Part shown: piece after piece, positions 11,770 to 23,466 of the stretch
How positions within the stretch are numbered: the first letter of the stretch is position 1
How the letters are laid out: each line of letters begins with the position of its first letter
Assembly: GCA_015680905.1 (NCBI GenBank)
Contig: CM027382.1
Location: forward strand, 21,611,501-21,675,500
Reading direction: 5' to 3'
DNA: 64,000 nucleotides
Origin: Coptis chinensis
Lineage: Eukaryota; Streptophyta; Magnoliopsida; Ranunculales; Ranunculaceae
Notes under the pieces: generated by a model
The model's database searches: none
What the model saw: only the letters and a program-made list of their open reading frames with translations
Told to the model about the DNA's origin: nothing
Translations under genes and position numbers: made by a program

Positions 11770-12890
11770 CAAAAACCAATTTTCATGATGCAAGTGCTAT
11801 TGAATCCTCCAACTATAGCTAATTATAATAAGCTACTGTGTCACTGATGATGCACAATCAAATTTGTTTCAAAGAACTATCAAATAGGAACAAAGACCAT
11901 TATATGCAAAAGAAAGTGTGTCTGTGGATGTGTTTAGGAATTTGACACATGAAATATTCAAATACCCCAACCAAGCCATAAATCAAACCAATGCAAATGA
12001 GTTAGGTATTATTAGTAAAATCCAGAGATATGAAACTAAAGCATATGCAACTGAGAGTGATGTACCAAACCAAGTTTCCTCGATAATTTGAATAGACACC
12101 ATGCACGCTAATTAAGCTTATAACCACTGTAAAGTGAAATGATCACTTTCCTAACATATTCTAATCCGAAAAAAAAAAAAAAAAAAAAAACAAAACGACA
12201 AATTTTTTTTTTGTTACCTTCATTTTCTTCTTCTGCAATCAAATTATTGTGTTGGATCATATACATGGCCACGCTCTCAATCAGATGAGTAGTGATTCCC
12301 TTGAATAACTCAAGGCCGCAGTTGATCACCAATCCCCTTGTGAAAAATCAATGTCACCTTATCATAACCAATCCAAGTGAGAGAGAGAAAACTAAGCAAG
12401 GCTTTAAATCGATTAATTAGTCTGCTAAAGTTCATATAAGTATAGTTGCCTTTTCAGTGTACAATTTAATATCAGAGCTACATTAAATAAGTTATACCAT
12501 TATGTAATCATTATCCCGGTCATATTCCATATTTCTCGAGTTGCATTGCATGGTCACAATTTGTTAAAATCTTTCTCACTTTGTCATGCTTTTGTACAGT
12601 ACCCATTTCTTTCAAGCATAACTTTTTTTTCTAACAATTTAATTATATAAACACTTGCTATTAAAACGTGGAAACCCTCGTTATTTAACCTTTCCTACTT
12701 GAAATTAGACCGACTTGTAAGGCTTAAGACTTACATTCATAACAACTCATTTAGGTGAAATGTAAAATTCTAATAAATGACGCATATTTGTAAGATCTTA
12801 TTAAAGCAAAGTAAAATTTATCAAACTTGCTACTTCACACGAAGGCCTAGGCTGACCTGAGCATTAAGATATATGGTGTTTATCGGCAAT
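11770..12890. other. No recognised gene
   Basis: AT-rich. It contains poly-T/poly-A tracts near 12170-12215 and short frames only. I searched the - strand for the preceding MAP70 exon and did not find it. Confidence 0.4.
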
Positions 12891-12895
12891 GCATT

Positions 12896-13022
12896 TCCAA
12901 CCCCTCTACCACACAAACCAAACATATAATGCACTCGCTTAAGATGCCTACAAAGGTTCCAACCCCCTGTAACCATACAAACCAAGCATATGAAGCACTC
13001 GCTTAAGATGACTACAATGGTT
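12896..13022 (+). repeat. Two tandem copies of a 63-bp unit
   Basis: Each copy runs from CCAACCCC to a form of CACTCGCTTAAGATG(C/A)CTACAA(A/T)GGTT. The second copy has a few substitutions and a small indel. Confidence 0.8.
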
Positions 13023-13678
13023 AACAGAATACAATACTAAAAGGGCGGGGGTCAATGCAAACAAAAATATTAAGAAGAATCTCTTGTCATCAAAGAAAGT
13101 GATGGCAAGAGAATAGAATATTACAATATTTGATGTTGTCGCAAAAGAATGCAAATAAAAAGGTAACACCGAATGCAAATGAAATAAGTATTCTTTTCTG
13201 TTAGCCTATTTTGCTTTCACATGTCCTGTGATAATGATGCTTTTTTTTTTCTATCCCTTTAATTACTCATTATGCTTTCTCCTATGACGTTGAAGAGAAG
13301 AGTGTCTTAACTGCTCTTCAAGTATTGTTTACTATAACATCATCAGTTGCTAAGAACAGGGCTCAGTAATATTTTCACATTATAAAACTGCAATGAAGTA
13401 TCATAGCCAACATACTGCAATCAGTTATCTACTGATATATAACAGTTATAGAGGCAAGTTTTAAATAAAATGATCGTGGCCCAAAGGAACCTTATTAATG
13501 GAGGAATCCGGAATGGACCAAGGCATCAATCAGCACATGGGTCCTCAAGAGTTTAGCCTTTAGGAAAAGAACATAAATGTCGTTGTTCATTGGAGTAACA
13601 ACCTTGTTTTATAATGCTCTTGGACAAACTTTGAACTTCGAAAACTGCTCTTGCAAAAAAATTAACTATCCATAACAT

Positions 13679-13750
13679 GATTTAGTATTGAAGCTTACGC
13701 ATCAAACAATAATAACATAATTTATCATTGAAGCTTACGCATCAAACAAT
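13679..13750 (+). repeat. Two tandem copies of a roughly 40-bp unit
   Basis: The shared core ATTGAAGCTTACGCATCAAA followed by CAAT occurs twice, about 43 bp apart, with similar AT-rich sequence before each. Confidence 0.8.
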
Positions 13751-14860
13751 ATATTGATGAAGATTTGCCTAAACATGAATATATTGATTAAGAGGAATGC
13801 AAGCGAGCTAGTCTTTGAGAGACAGAATTATATCTCACAATTTTCACTAAGCACGCAGCATGCTGGAAGCATATGCAGGAATTGTATGGGGAATATTGCA
13901 CACTGCATCGCAATCCCCATCCCCATAGGGGAAAAGGGAAGAAACTCTAAAATAACGTACACCATTTTTGGTACATCACTCCATCCCAACAGCAAACCGA
14001 TCCCACTTAACATCCCCATTGTAATTCCAGAAATTAAACCAAAACCTCTAATTGTATTAAGTTTGAAATTGAAATTGCATACCCAATCAATCATCAAATT
14101 GTGGGAACTTCAATTCATTTTTGTTAAAGGCCTTAGTTCATCTTTGCATGATAAATTTTAGGTTTATTTACTAACTACTGTGGATGAAAGATTAAAAACA
14201 TCGGGCTTATAGAAATAACTGATTGTCAAAAAAAAATTAAGGAATACTTTATTTGTGAAAGTGAAATAAAAGCCAACAAAATATTTGTTTTCTACAACAA
14301 AGAGAGGGGTTGGGTGGGGAATCAATTGACTCGTGACTTCTTCATTTTATTGAGGATGAGAATCTGTGGCTTTTGGCTTTTTGGTGTTTTTTTTTTTTGG
14401 TTAATAGTAGTTGAAGGTGTTTTGGGTTTTAGGATTCCTAATTGAAGTCGAAAGTTTTTTTAGATTCAAATTTTGTGTTTGAATGATTCAGAAGTTATCC
14501 GAATTGGTTTAAAGATCAGCGGTAATTCTTTGTTCTTATTATATATATCTCGAGAATATCTATCCCATCTCTAGTAAATTCAACATTTGATGTATTTTGT
14601 AGTAGAGACCGATTCACAAATAATCAAAAATATTGGCCTGCCCATTAATTAACTTTGTGTCCTTACTCCCCGAAACCTATATGAGCATTTTTACATTTAT
14701 GCAATAATAGATGGTACTTGTTACTAATACCCTAAAAACTAAAACACTTATTACAAATGTGCCATTGGTCCCAAAAGTTGTTTTGTGTAAAGGCAGACCC
14801 CAAACCAAAGTGAATTTGACTTTGTTGCAACCTTTTCAGCTCTTCTATTCTCTTCTCTTC
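13751..14860. other. No recognised gene
   Basis: Contains overlapping open frames on both strands at 13754-14161. They look like products of a low-complexity CCCCAT-rich stretch, and neither matches a family I know. The rest is AT-rich. Confidence 0.4.
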
Positions 14861-14862
14861 CA

Positions 14863-14901
14863 CTATAAAAACCATAAACCCCTTAAACCCTTAAACCCTA
14901 A
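14863..14901 (+). promoter_or_regulatory. Promoter-like segment with TATA box and telo-box
   Basis: CTATAAAA at 14863-14870 is preceded by a CT-rich stretch and followed at 14893-14901 by AAACCCTAA, the plant telo-box. The first ATG downstream in an open acidic frame is at 14968. This order is typical of a plant core promoter and leader. Confidence 0.45.
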
Positions 14902-14967
14902 CACTAAAACACTAATGGAAGAGCTCCAACCCCATTTTAGAACATGAAGATGATTTAAGAAAATGTA

Positions 14968-15099
14968 ATGCATCATGACCCCATTCAAGAAGAAAATATA
15001 GAACAAGTTCCAAGTGACCCCATTCAAGAAAAAAATGTAGAACAAGTTCAAAGTGAAGAAAATAGAGGAATGGATGATGATGCATTTAATAAGAATAAG
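14968..15099 (+). CDS. Orphan acidic first exon, gene unknown
   Basis: From ATG at 14968 the frame runs 44 codons to a good donor (AATAAG/GTAAATC). It encodes an Asp/Glu/Gln-rich peptide with an internal duplication: DPIQEENIEQVPS is followed by DPIQEKNVEQVQS. An earlier ATG at 14915 in another frame stops after ten codons. No downstream exon was recognised: the sequence passes into tandem repeats and then the inverted-repeat junction. The acidic N-terminus resembles first exons of CACTA TNP1-like genes, so it may be a truncated transposon gene. That is inference. Confidence 0.35.
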
Positions 15100-15119
15100 G
15101 TAAATCTAAATTAAACATA

Positions 15120-15330
15120 ATTATGAATGTAGTAATTATGCATGTAATAATTATGCATGTAGGAATTATTGATGTGTGCGTTGATTATACATGTAATAAT
15201 TATGCATGTAGTAATTATGCATGTAATAATTTTGCATGTAGGAATTATTGATGTGTACAGTGATTATACATGTAATAATTATGCATGTAGGAATTATTGA
15301 TGTGTACGCTGATTATACATGTAGTAATTA
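15120..15330 (+). repeat. AT-rich tandem repeat array
   Basis: Units made of TAATTATGCATGTA modules, with a longer period carrying GGAATTATTGATGTGT and GATTATACATGTA, occur three to four times with variation in module number. Confidence 0.85.
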
Positions 15331-15636
15331 AACGACGCCGCTAGGTCGCAAATTTCACACCAAACGGTCTAAAATCCCAATCGTGGTCCAAAACGATGTA
15401 GCCATGTCGCTTGGGATTTGAATTTGGAAAAACGATTTGTCCGCTTTTTGCGACGATTTGGCCACACCGCTTTGAAGGCTATACCGCATGGCACACCATT
15501 TGGACTAGGTCCCAAACGGTGGCCATGTCGCTTGAGATTTGAATTTGAAAAAGACTTGTCTGTTTATTTTGAACGGTGGCCACACCGCTCGGGATCTCTC
15601 TAGTCCTCAAACGTTACGGCCACACCGCTCAAGACT
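15331..15636. repeat. Array of GGCCACACCGCT / GGCCATGTCGCT motifs
   Basis: A GC-richer array abutting the inner end of the right repeat arm. The motif (G)GCCACACCGCT or its variant GCCATGTCGCT occurs at about 15400, 15461, 15522, 15578 and 15618, each often followed by an AAACG or GATTTGAATTTG stretch. The arrangement recalls subterminal repeats of a CACTA-type element of a different family, but no terminus was found. Its position exactly at the junction is notable. Confidence 0.7.
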
Positions 15637-18600
15637 ATGAGCAAGATAATGTTAATGTTTATTAACAATGGGCATTCTCGAGCAAGCCTTGGTCATTTGG
15701 CCTGTCAAAGAGAGTTACAACTTCACCCAAGAAAACACTCATGGCGGAAAGCAATCCAAGCTAGATTCTTGTTGTAATCAACTGTCATGTGAAACCAAAC
15801 AACCGCTACCGGTCGTAATATATCGACTTTCATCTTTGCCGAGAAGAAACGAGTTGCTAGTGTTTAAAAAGAAGTGAATATGTTCTATAAGAGAAGAGCA
15901 GGCTAGATAATAATGGTATTCGCTTTTATCTCCTTGTTTTCTTTCTTGCTGCTAGGCGAAGAGCTAAGCCTCGGAGGTTCCTGACCTTTAGCCGATCTCG
16001 GGTGCCACCTAAACCGTAGGTAGGCGCGGATGTGTGACGCTTTGGAGTTGTCGCTTAGCACACTTTGTCCCCAATGGAAGAATGAGTGATCCGTTCCCCG
16101 CAGATCATGGCCTTACCACTTGGTCCCCGATGGCAGCGGGGGGATTGATATAGCGACTCATGCTCATTCCCAATGGATCGAAACGTGTTAGCTGTAGGAA
16201 GTATGGTTCTTGAAAGTGACTTCGGTTCACCGCCAGGCTCAACTCCTTGCTTTAAAATGACCTACAGTCGGGCTGGGGCTCAGATGCTCTTTCTTTTTCT
16301 CGTGTGGGGCGCGTTGCGGGAGAGAAGGGAATGCGCCGAGGTGGCTTAACAACACAACTTTTGGCTTTTCCTCCATGAGATGAGCCCAAAGACATTGGAC
16401 CGATGGATAAGAGAACTGGGTCGGCCTTGACGGAACTACATGAAACCTAAGTTAAGGCTCGATCGCGATGTAGACTCAATCGAGATACATTTCGATTTCT
16501 TTTCGATGGATCCGTAGATAGTTGTCTCATCAATAGATAGAAATAGGGATTAAATTTCTACCCTTCACATTTCCTTTGAAGGGGCCAAGGAAATGTCTCC
16601 ACCGCCGCCACTTTCTTTCTTCGAATTATCACGATTTTTCTTCGAATTATAATCGAATGTGTCGATCCTCCCCTCCCCGTTTGTTTTAGCAACTTATCCT
16701 AAGGTCTCTCGCCAAGAGCTCCCCCGGCATTACAACCAACCAACCCGTGGCCGCGGGTGGCTTTTTTGTCCCACGAGGTCGAGGTCCTACGAGGTACCCA
16801 CTACCGGAGTATCCTCCCAAAATGAAAAAAGATGTGTCCGTCAGGTTCGGTTCTTCTTAGTTGGGTTGGGTTCGACCAGAAATGTTATCTTACGCCTGGA
16901 AGACTACCCCTCTTCCGAAAAGCTTTGCAGGGGACTACTTTACGACAACGATCGACCACCAGAGGGGGTTTATCGCACAAGGCCCCTCGCCAGAGGAAAA
17001 GCTTTATCCCCGAATATAAGATACTCGACTCCATTACAACACATGGATTGGCACGCCGGAAGAACATAGAATAGTAGAAGGACACGAAATAGGACCACTT
17101 AGATCGAAATAGCATTAAGAAATGTTCTAACATAGAGTAGAATTGAACATTGAGGAGATTAGTTGACAACGATCAAAGGGCTTCTTCCAATACAATAGGG
17201 GTCTATCGCTGCAAGTCACCAAATAATGATTGATGAGTGGGTAGGTGGGTTAGGTGCACCTCTCGCCCGATTGGGGAGTAATGAGGCAAGCCCCGAATGA
17301 AGAAGTAGTGCACCCCCCCCGCGGCCATCGCCTTTATTTAGATTCTATATTTTTTCATTATTATATTCATTTTTCATCTTTCTAAAAATATCTCCGCAAA
17401 ACGAAATTGCCGAGATTTCAATCCAAGGTCGCATGCACCTTGCCTTTTCAAGTAGCTTTGTTACGCTATTATTACCTCGGGCGGGCATTGGTCATAGCTG
17501 AAATTCATTAAGGGAAAAAAGAAGAGAAAGAAAGGGAAGTTTTGTCTTTTTCAATCCAAATAAGAGAGAAACCACTAAAAATGGAAGTTAGAAAAATAAG
17601 TTTAAGTAAGAACTAGCACTAGACTTCTTCCCTTTCCACTTTCCTCTCTTTTGTTTACGCTTTCACCCGGGCTTTTCATTCGCGTTTTATAGAGACCGAG
17701 GAATTTTTTCTAAGAATTAATAGAAAAAGTGAGGCACTTTCCCGGCATACGAATCAAAAAATCCGGATGACTTCTGCATCGGGAGGGCTCTCAAACCAAA
17801 CGGTAGACTAGAAGGAACATGGGAATTAGCACCGCATACCATTCCTATGAGTGCTTTTGTCTCGAAGAGCCAACCAAAAGGCAGCCCTCTCTCTCTCTAG
17901 GTCTCGGTTTAGCATCATATATCGACATCGGAGAAAATTTTGATTGGTTGTAGTCGCGGATTAAGGAGCTGCTCCTCCATCTTTGCGGCGTGGAGGTGGG
18001 GGCCCTGCGCCTCTTGATAGAGCGCGAGTTCAGGGCCACCGAGCTATCTGCGCCAAGTGTGTCGATTGAAAGAGGGAGGAGACAACTCAAATGCCAGTCA
18101 CAAAAATAGAAAGAGTCGTCTTGCTCAAAGTGGAATTCTTCTAAGATCCATTGCTCGATTTGCATGCTCGCCCCCAAAATCGCAGAGACTTGCGAGGGCG
18201 CATCCAGTTGGTTGGTCCGGAAAGTCATGGGAAGGCGGGCTAAGTGAAAGAATAGGCCGGTGCCACTATAGAATCTTATGAATCACGACGCAATACACTT
18301 TATATATCTCCTCCGGCTACAAGGTGAACCGCTTAGCTTACAGAAGATATTCACCACCACACACCGGGTGGTGCATTGGTCACCGATAGGCATGACTCTT
18401 CGATTAGAATGCCCTCATCTGCCGTCACACAGCGGAGCGGCATTTCCTTTGAAAAATTCAGATAACGCCTAACCAAAGATGCATTCTTTATGAAGAAAGT
18501 ACCATTCTAAGAGTGCATTGCCTCTTTGAGTGAAGAAGAGAAGGTCTTTGTATAGACACTCTTGAGCCATGTTAAATTCGCCTCTAGGCTCACCATTATT

Positions 18601-19838
18601 TCATTTCATTCATTCTATTGATATAATTCTGTTCCGGCGGTGGTTCTAGCTCCAAAGAACATATGCATGGAGCTATGTCGACTTACGTCGTCTGGCTGAC
18701 CACCGATCGGTATACCACGTATCATCCCCTCTTTCCATAGAGGAGAAATAAAGAAAAGAAAAGATATAGTGATCGTGCGTAGACCTTGTTCGTTTCTACT
18801 TGACGTTCACAGGTTTTTTTTTTTACATTATAGCCCATGGTGCGGTCAGCTATGATATACTCAACGCCTTATTTAGTAGGTTCATCTACAACATCTGGTG
18901 GTGCCCTAGGTGGTCACGCTCCTCTCCGGGTTGGTCCGTCTAATCGGTCAACTCCTGGACTCACATGGAATAACGGGCCGAGTTTGAACCGAGCCGGTCA
19001 CTTGAGTCTATAGGGCTACCTTTCCTATCCGCTTCTCTACAAGGTCTAGTCTACTTTCTTCTTCCTTCCGCACCAGCCCAAGCTTGTGGGTTGTTTAAGT
19101 AGGTTGGGCTAGGTTTTGGTTTATTTTTTTGCCCGGTCCGAGTTCGTCCCCATTTTTATTTCGTAGGCAATCAAGAGGCTGGAAGTGATTGACCAGCTAT
19201 ATTATTAGGAATGGGAGGTTCGAAGGTCAGGGCTCAGTTCGTTAGCGATGGCACCAAGGGCCAGAGGAAGGAAGGTAAACGTGTACTTGTTTTTTGTCGA
19301 GATTGGGTTGGTGTTCAGTGTACTCTATTTGATTTAACATTAGACCAGAAAAAAAAAAGAGAATATAGTAGAGCTAACTGAAGAGATCGAACAAAGCAGA
19401 TGTAGGAGTCAAAGTCCGAGAAGCCTGAGTCCCCTCACCATCAGACTAGGGCTATTCCTCGGAAAAAGAAATTACAAAAGTTTTTTCTATCCCAAAAGGG
19501 CTCCGCTCCGCGATCTTTAGGCTAAAACACCGAAAATCGTGGGTATCTGGATACTTTTGTTCCTTGGCAAAGGCGAAGGGAAAGCCCCTAGCCGTTCTGT
19601 TGCCCCAAACAACAAGTGAGTGACTCTGTGCCTTCACCTGTTACGTGAGGAGAAAAAGAATTCAAATCTAGCCGCGCTCCCCTTCCAGCACGACTAACTT
19701 AGGAACGATTCAGAGAAAGGAAAGATTTTTGCCTAATGTAAGCTCCCCATCTTCCGTCGGCCTCGTCACTCATTACACCCGGCCACTCGTTGGCCTTTCT
19801 CCAACCTATCTCACTTTCGCTCGCGTGGGCTAGCTGCT
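15637..19838. other. Mitochondrial-like DNA block, right copy
   Basis: Reverse complement of 3230-7509. It lacks the counterpart of 7510-7930, so the junction cuts the block. Differences from the left copy include many short block replacements (for example CCCGTTAATGGAGCG on the left against CCCACGCGAGCG here), not only single substitutions. No complete mitochondrial gene was identified. Confidence 0.55.
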
Positions 19839-20229
19839 ATTGGTTTTCATTTTGTTATAAGCTTGTGAAAGATTTAATAAAAATGGCCAGAGAAATATCA
19901 GACACAATCGAAAGGTTCAGGACTGAAGTGGTAACAGAGAAAACACTGCAATTTTCTACTTGGCAGCTCAGGAGCTATACATCCAATTAAAAATATGAAG
20001 TAGGTATTGGTGAGTCTAGAAGTTTTTACAGAGGTAGGTTCCCTAATGGTACACAAGTAGCCGTAAACTGAAAAAGGCTACCAAATATAGACCTAATATA
20101 ATCTCACTAACACCTTAAGCACACTAACTCTGATCTTACAGCCCTACTGCATAATGGTCTTTTTAACTCAAAAAAAAATTTTGCGCCAGACCAAGTAAGC
20201 CAAAAGTTAGTTACCCTTGCTTGCAAAAA

Positions 20230-22490
20230 GAAATATTTTACTTGTGGAAGAGTAGTTTGTATCCCCTGATCACCACTGCCTATGCCTTGACCCTAACCAA
20301 ATAATCATAACCATTGGTTAGTTGTTAGTCTACTAATTAAGAATCTACAATTACTTTGCTTTAGAGATTCTAAAAAAATACCTCAAAAGTGAAGTAATTG
20401 GAGCAATAGTTGATCAGATCACTTGCTCACCACAACTTGTCGACTTTCATCCTAGAAAAATATATTAAGATTATCGGTTCAAGTACTCTAGCAAGACAAC
20501 AAATATCAAATAAGCTATTGTACAATACTTGTACATCCGCCACTTGCCTTTTGAATATTCAGAGAAGCAATTAAGTTTCTTATAAGTTCATTTTGAGTAT
20601 TCACCAAATTGGTCATTTGAGCCATATCCTTCTCAACCGTTAGTACCTTCTCCTCAAGTTGGGTGACCAACTCTTTGTTTTGTGACACCACACCTACTTT
20701 TGAAGGAGTTACTCCTGCTCCTTTTACCTCTCACACCACGACCATAACGATCAGGTCCAAGTACTTGTGAAAGAGTATCATTTTGTATTGAGTGGTTATG
20801 AGAATCTGATGCTGTCGCATTTCTAATTTCTTTTATTTTTTCCTATAGCAATCACATTTGATATGTATGTTAATAGAGAAATTAGTGAAGCTCAACAAAA
20901 TCGATGATATTTATGGCTATACTTCTGGTTAGAAAATATAACTAAACATACCATTCGTTCCGCAACTCTACTATTTGATGGTTTGCCATTTTTCTTAGTG
21001 TGTCCTTTGCACCAAACATCAACTCTAGTTATAGACGAGGGACTCGGACTCTCTTTTTGCTACATGATAACAATATCCACAATCAAGATACATACACAAA
21101 AACAAAGTTGCACAAATTTGATAGTTAATTACCATTTGGAACTCTAGGCGTGCATAGCCTTGTCTACTACATGTGTGAGGGAGATCTTGCTTTTCCCTCA
21201 TTTCTTGAAACTTTGACTTTTCAGCTGCAATACAAAAGAGTTAAATAACACATTTCACAATATGAGTATATTCAAAGTATCACCAAAATAACTCACAATG
21301 AACTTTCTCTTTGACATTTGTTTAACAAACATCTCCCATTCTCATCATCATCACAAATTTCAGGGCTGGAGGCGTGCAATGTCCTTTTCTTTTTTCTATA
21401 AACTCGATCTTTCCCCTCAATCTTGATTTATCGCCCACCACAACCTTCCAATTTGTTGGAGGGCATAAGTTCTAACCCCTTCATCCAAGATAAATTTTTG
21501 CTACAAGAAATAAGAAATAATACGTGAAATGTTTTGACAACCCCACCATCAACAAATTAAACATATATAATAAGAACATCATAATAACTATATATATTTA
21601 CTTGAAAAGTAAAAAATAAAAAATCGTTCTTACCAAGACCCGATTGCCAATACACATCTTTGTACCCTTTTTGATTACTCTCCAATCACTAAAAGTTAGT
21701 GGCACCATCTCAGATGCAATATTTCCCAAATGAGAAGAAAATTGTTCTCGAATTTTCTCCTACAGGCACCCATTCGCATTAAAGGTCACCGCTAACTTAG
21801 ATCCACTATCAATCGCCATTACCTTGGATCTCACGAGAACCTCTTAGCGTCTTGCTTGATAGGTGAGATTCTTTGGAAGAAGGATTACTACTTTCAAGTT
21901 CTGCATCCCAGTCGATAGCATCATCGAGTCGATAGCATCACCTTCATCACTAGAATCTCCTTCACTCTCTTCTTCAATGGCCCTTAAACTTGGCTCGGTT
22001 GGTAGTAGTCTTACTTCCATCCTCGTCATTACAATAATCTTCATCGTCAAGATCTTTATCACTTAAGTCGTGAGAGAAGAATTCCTTTTGTCCTAGATCT
22101 TTTAACAACTTTTTTGAAACTCTGGATAAAACCCCATTAAAGGAAAACAAAAGATTAATGAAAATTATAAACAATACTTAACAAAGGAAACACAAAAATC
22201 TAACATATATAAACAAAGATGTTAAGCAAAACATAATTAAACAACACCTTAGACTTTGTAGAACCCTCGCCTTTTTTGATTTGTGAGATTCATTTGAAGA
22301 AGGGTTCTCTCTATTGCCACGAGAGTAAGAATTTGGGACTATGTCGTAGTCCTCATTGAAATCATGGGCATCTTCTTCCTTGCTAAAGTCCCCATCGATG
22401 GAATCTGAGTCGTTAGTATCTCGGATGGGCATTTTACCCATCTTAGATCGTTTAGTTGTTGTTCCTTTATACTCTGGAATTTAAAGAATA
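20230..22490 (-). pseudogene. TNP1-like CACTA protein (Transposase_24 family), right-arm copy
   Basis: Same exon series as 588-2830 in reverse: acidic exons at about 22485-22250 and 22125-21824, the DWRVIKKGYKDVYWQS-type segment near 21760-21640, the coiled-coil exon near 20845-20545, and the short GQGI exon near 20293. Lesions differ from the left copy. One base appears missing in the stretch that should read ANGVPVGENSEQF (near 21763), and the acidic exon is frameshifted near 21925. Different damage in the two arms suggests that both decayed after duplication, or that both carry sequence error. Confidence 0.7.
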
Positions 22491-23064
22491 TAACATAAAG
22501 GTTAACATAAAACACCCTTAAACTTGGGAATGAATTAGGTGAAAGGCAACAGTTATATATTAAGATTAAAGTGCAACTACATATATTGGGAATGCTAGTG
22601 TGTGTGTGTGTCTGTGTGTGCTGCAATAACCAGTGCTGAGAGTTACCTAAAGGCACCCGGCGGTAGGTAAGTTAGACCTATACTAGGAGTCTCATACATA
22701 CTTAAAAAGCGGGCGAATATAGCAAAGATCACGGGGAAGCACTAACTACTAGTTAGCGGCTATTCATGGAGACTCATACATGTGCCAAACTAACTAGGAC
22801 TAGTATGGCTTCTTCGCTCCAGCTTGCATAAGGAAGAAAAGGAGAGGAAGATAGGTGATCTTACCTTATTCTTCTTAGAATTAGACTTCTCTAAGGTACA
22901 CAATTTTTTTCTTTGACAAGTGGGACTCATTGGCTTGAGAGGCTGAGTGTGGTAGACTACCATCACTTCTATTTGATATCGTTATCCCAAAGATTTGATG
23001 TATTCTAAGAGCACTACAATAGCTAGTCTTTCATTAAGTTTCCTTTTCTTAGCTTGTTTTGAAC

Positions 23065-23466
23065 TCTGTCAACATGCCAACAAAAATTCTGTTAAATGAG
23101 AAACATGTGTATACACAAACATTATCAACAAAAAGTCTTACCTCCGCTTTCGACATTTTGTTTGAAGTGAAGTGTCTTTACGTCCTTGTCAAAATCCTGA
23201 AATGTCAACGATGCATAATGTGGCAGAAAACATCAAGACACAAAATTGATATGAACAAGACAGGAGAGAGTACCAAAAACAAATCACAACACATATTAAT
23301 AAAAACAAACAACCAATACTCATACTAAGATGAACAAACAACCGAAGTGCCAAACAAATCAAATACTAATATTAATAGGAAAAACTACCAGAACTAAACA
23401 ACCAGAACTCATAGCCGAAAATATTAATACAAAAAATGTTTTACTAAATTGCCGAAAGTACATGCA
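23065..23466. other. Intergenic stretch between the two CACTA genes
   Basis: AT-rich. It joins the 3' side of the TNP2-like gene to the 5' side of the TNP1-like gene, which lie in the same direction on the - strand. No motif recognised. Confidence 0.4.

Larger units (their letters stand above)
15637..23064 (-). repeat. Right arm of the large inverted repeat
   Basis: Reverse-complement partner of 1-7509. Read on the - strand it gives the TNP1-like gene first (about 22490 to 20230) and then the mitochondrial-like block (about 19838 to 15637). The inner junction is sharp: to the left of 15637 the sequence changes to a repeat array that has no partner in the left arm. On the outer side the arm runs on into the TNP2-like transposase at 23467-27724. 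The partner of that gene would lie to the left of this window. Confidence 0.9.

Noticed and set aside
13754-14161. Overlapping open frames on both strands, glycine/methionine-rich on the - strand
   Set aside because: The sequence is a low-complexity CCCCAT-rich stretch. The apparent membrane-like peptide follows from composition and matches no family I know.
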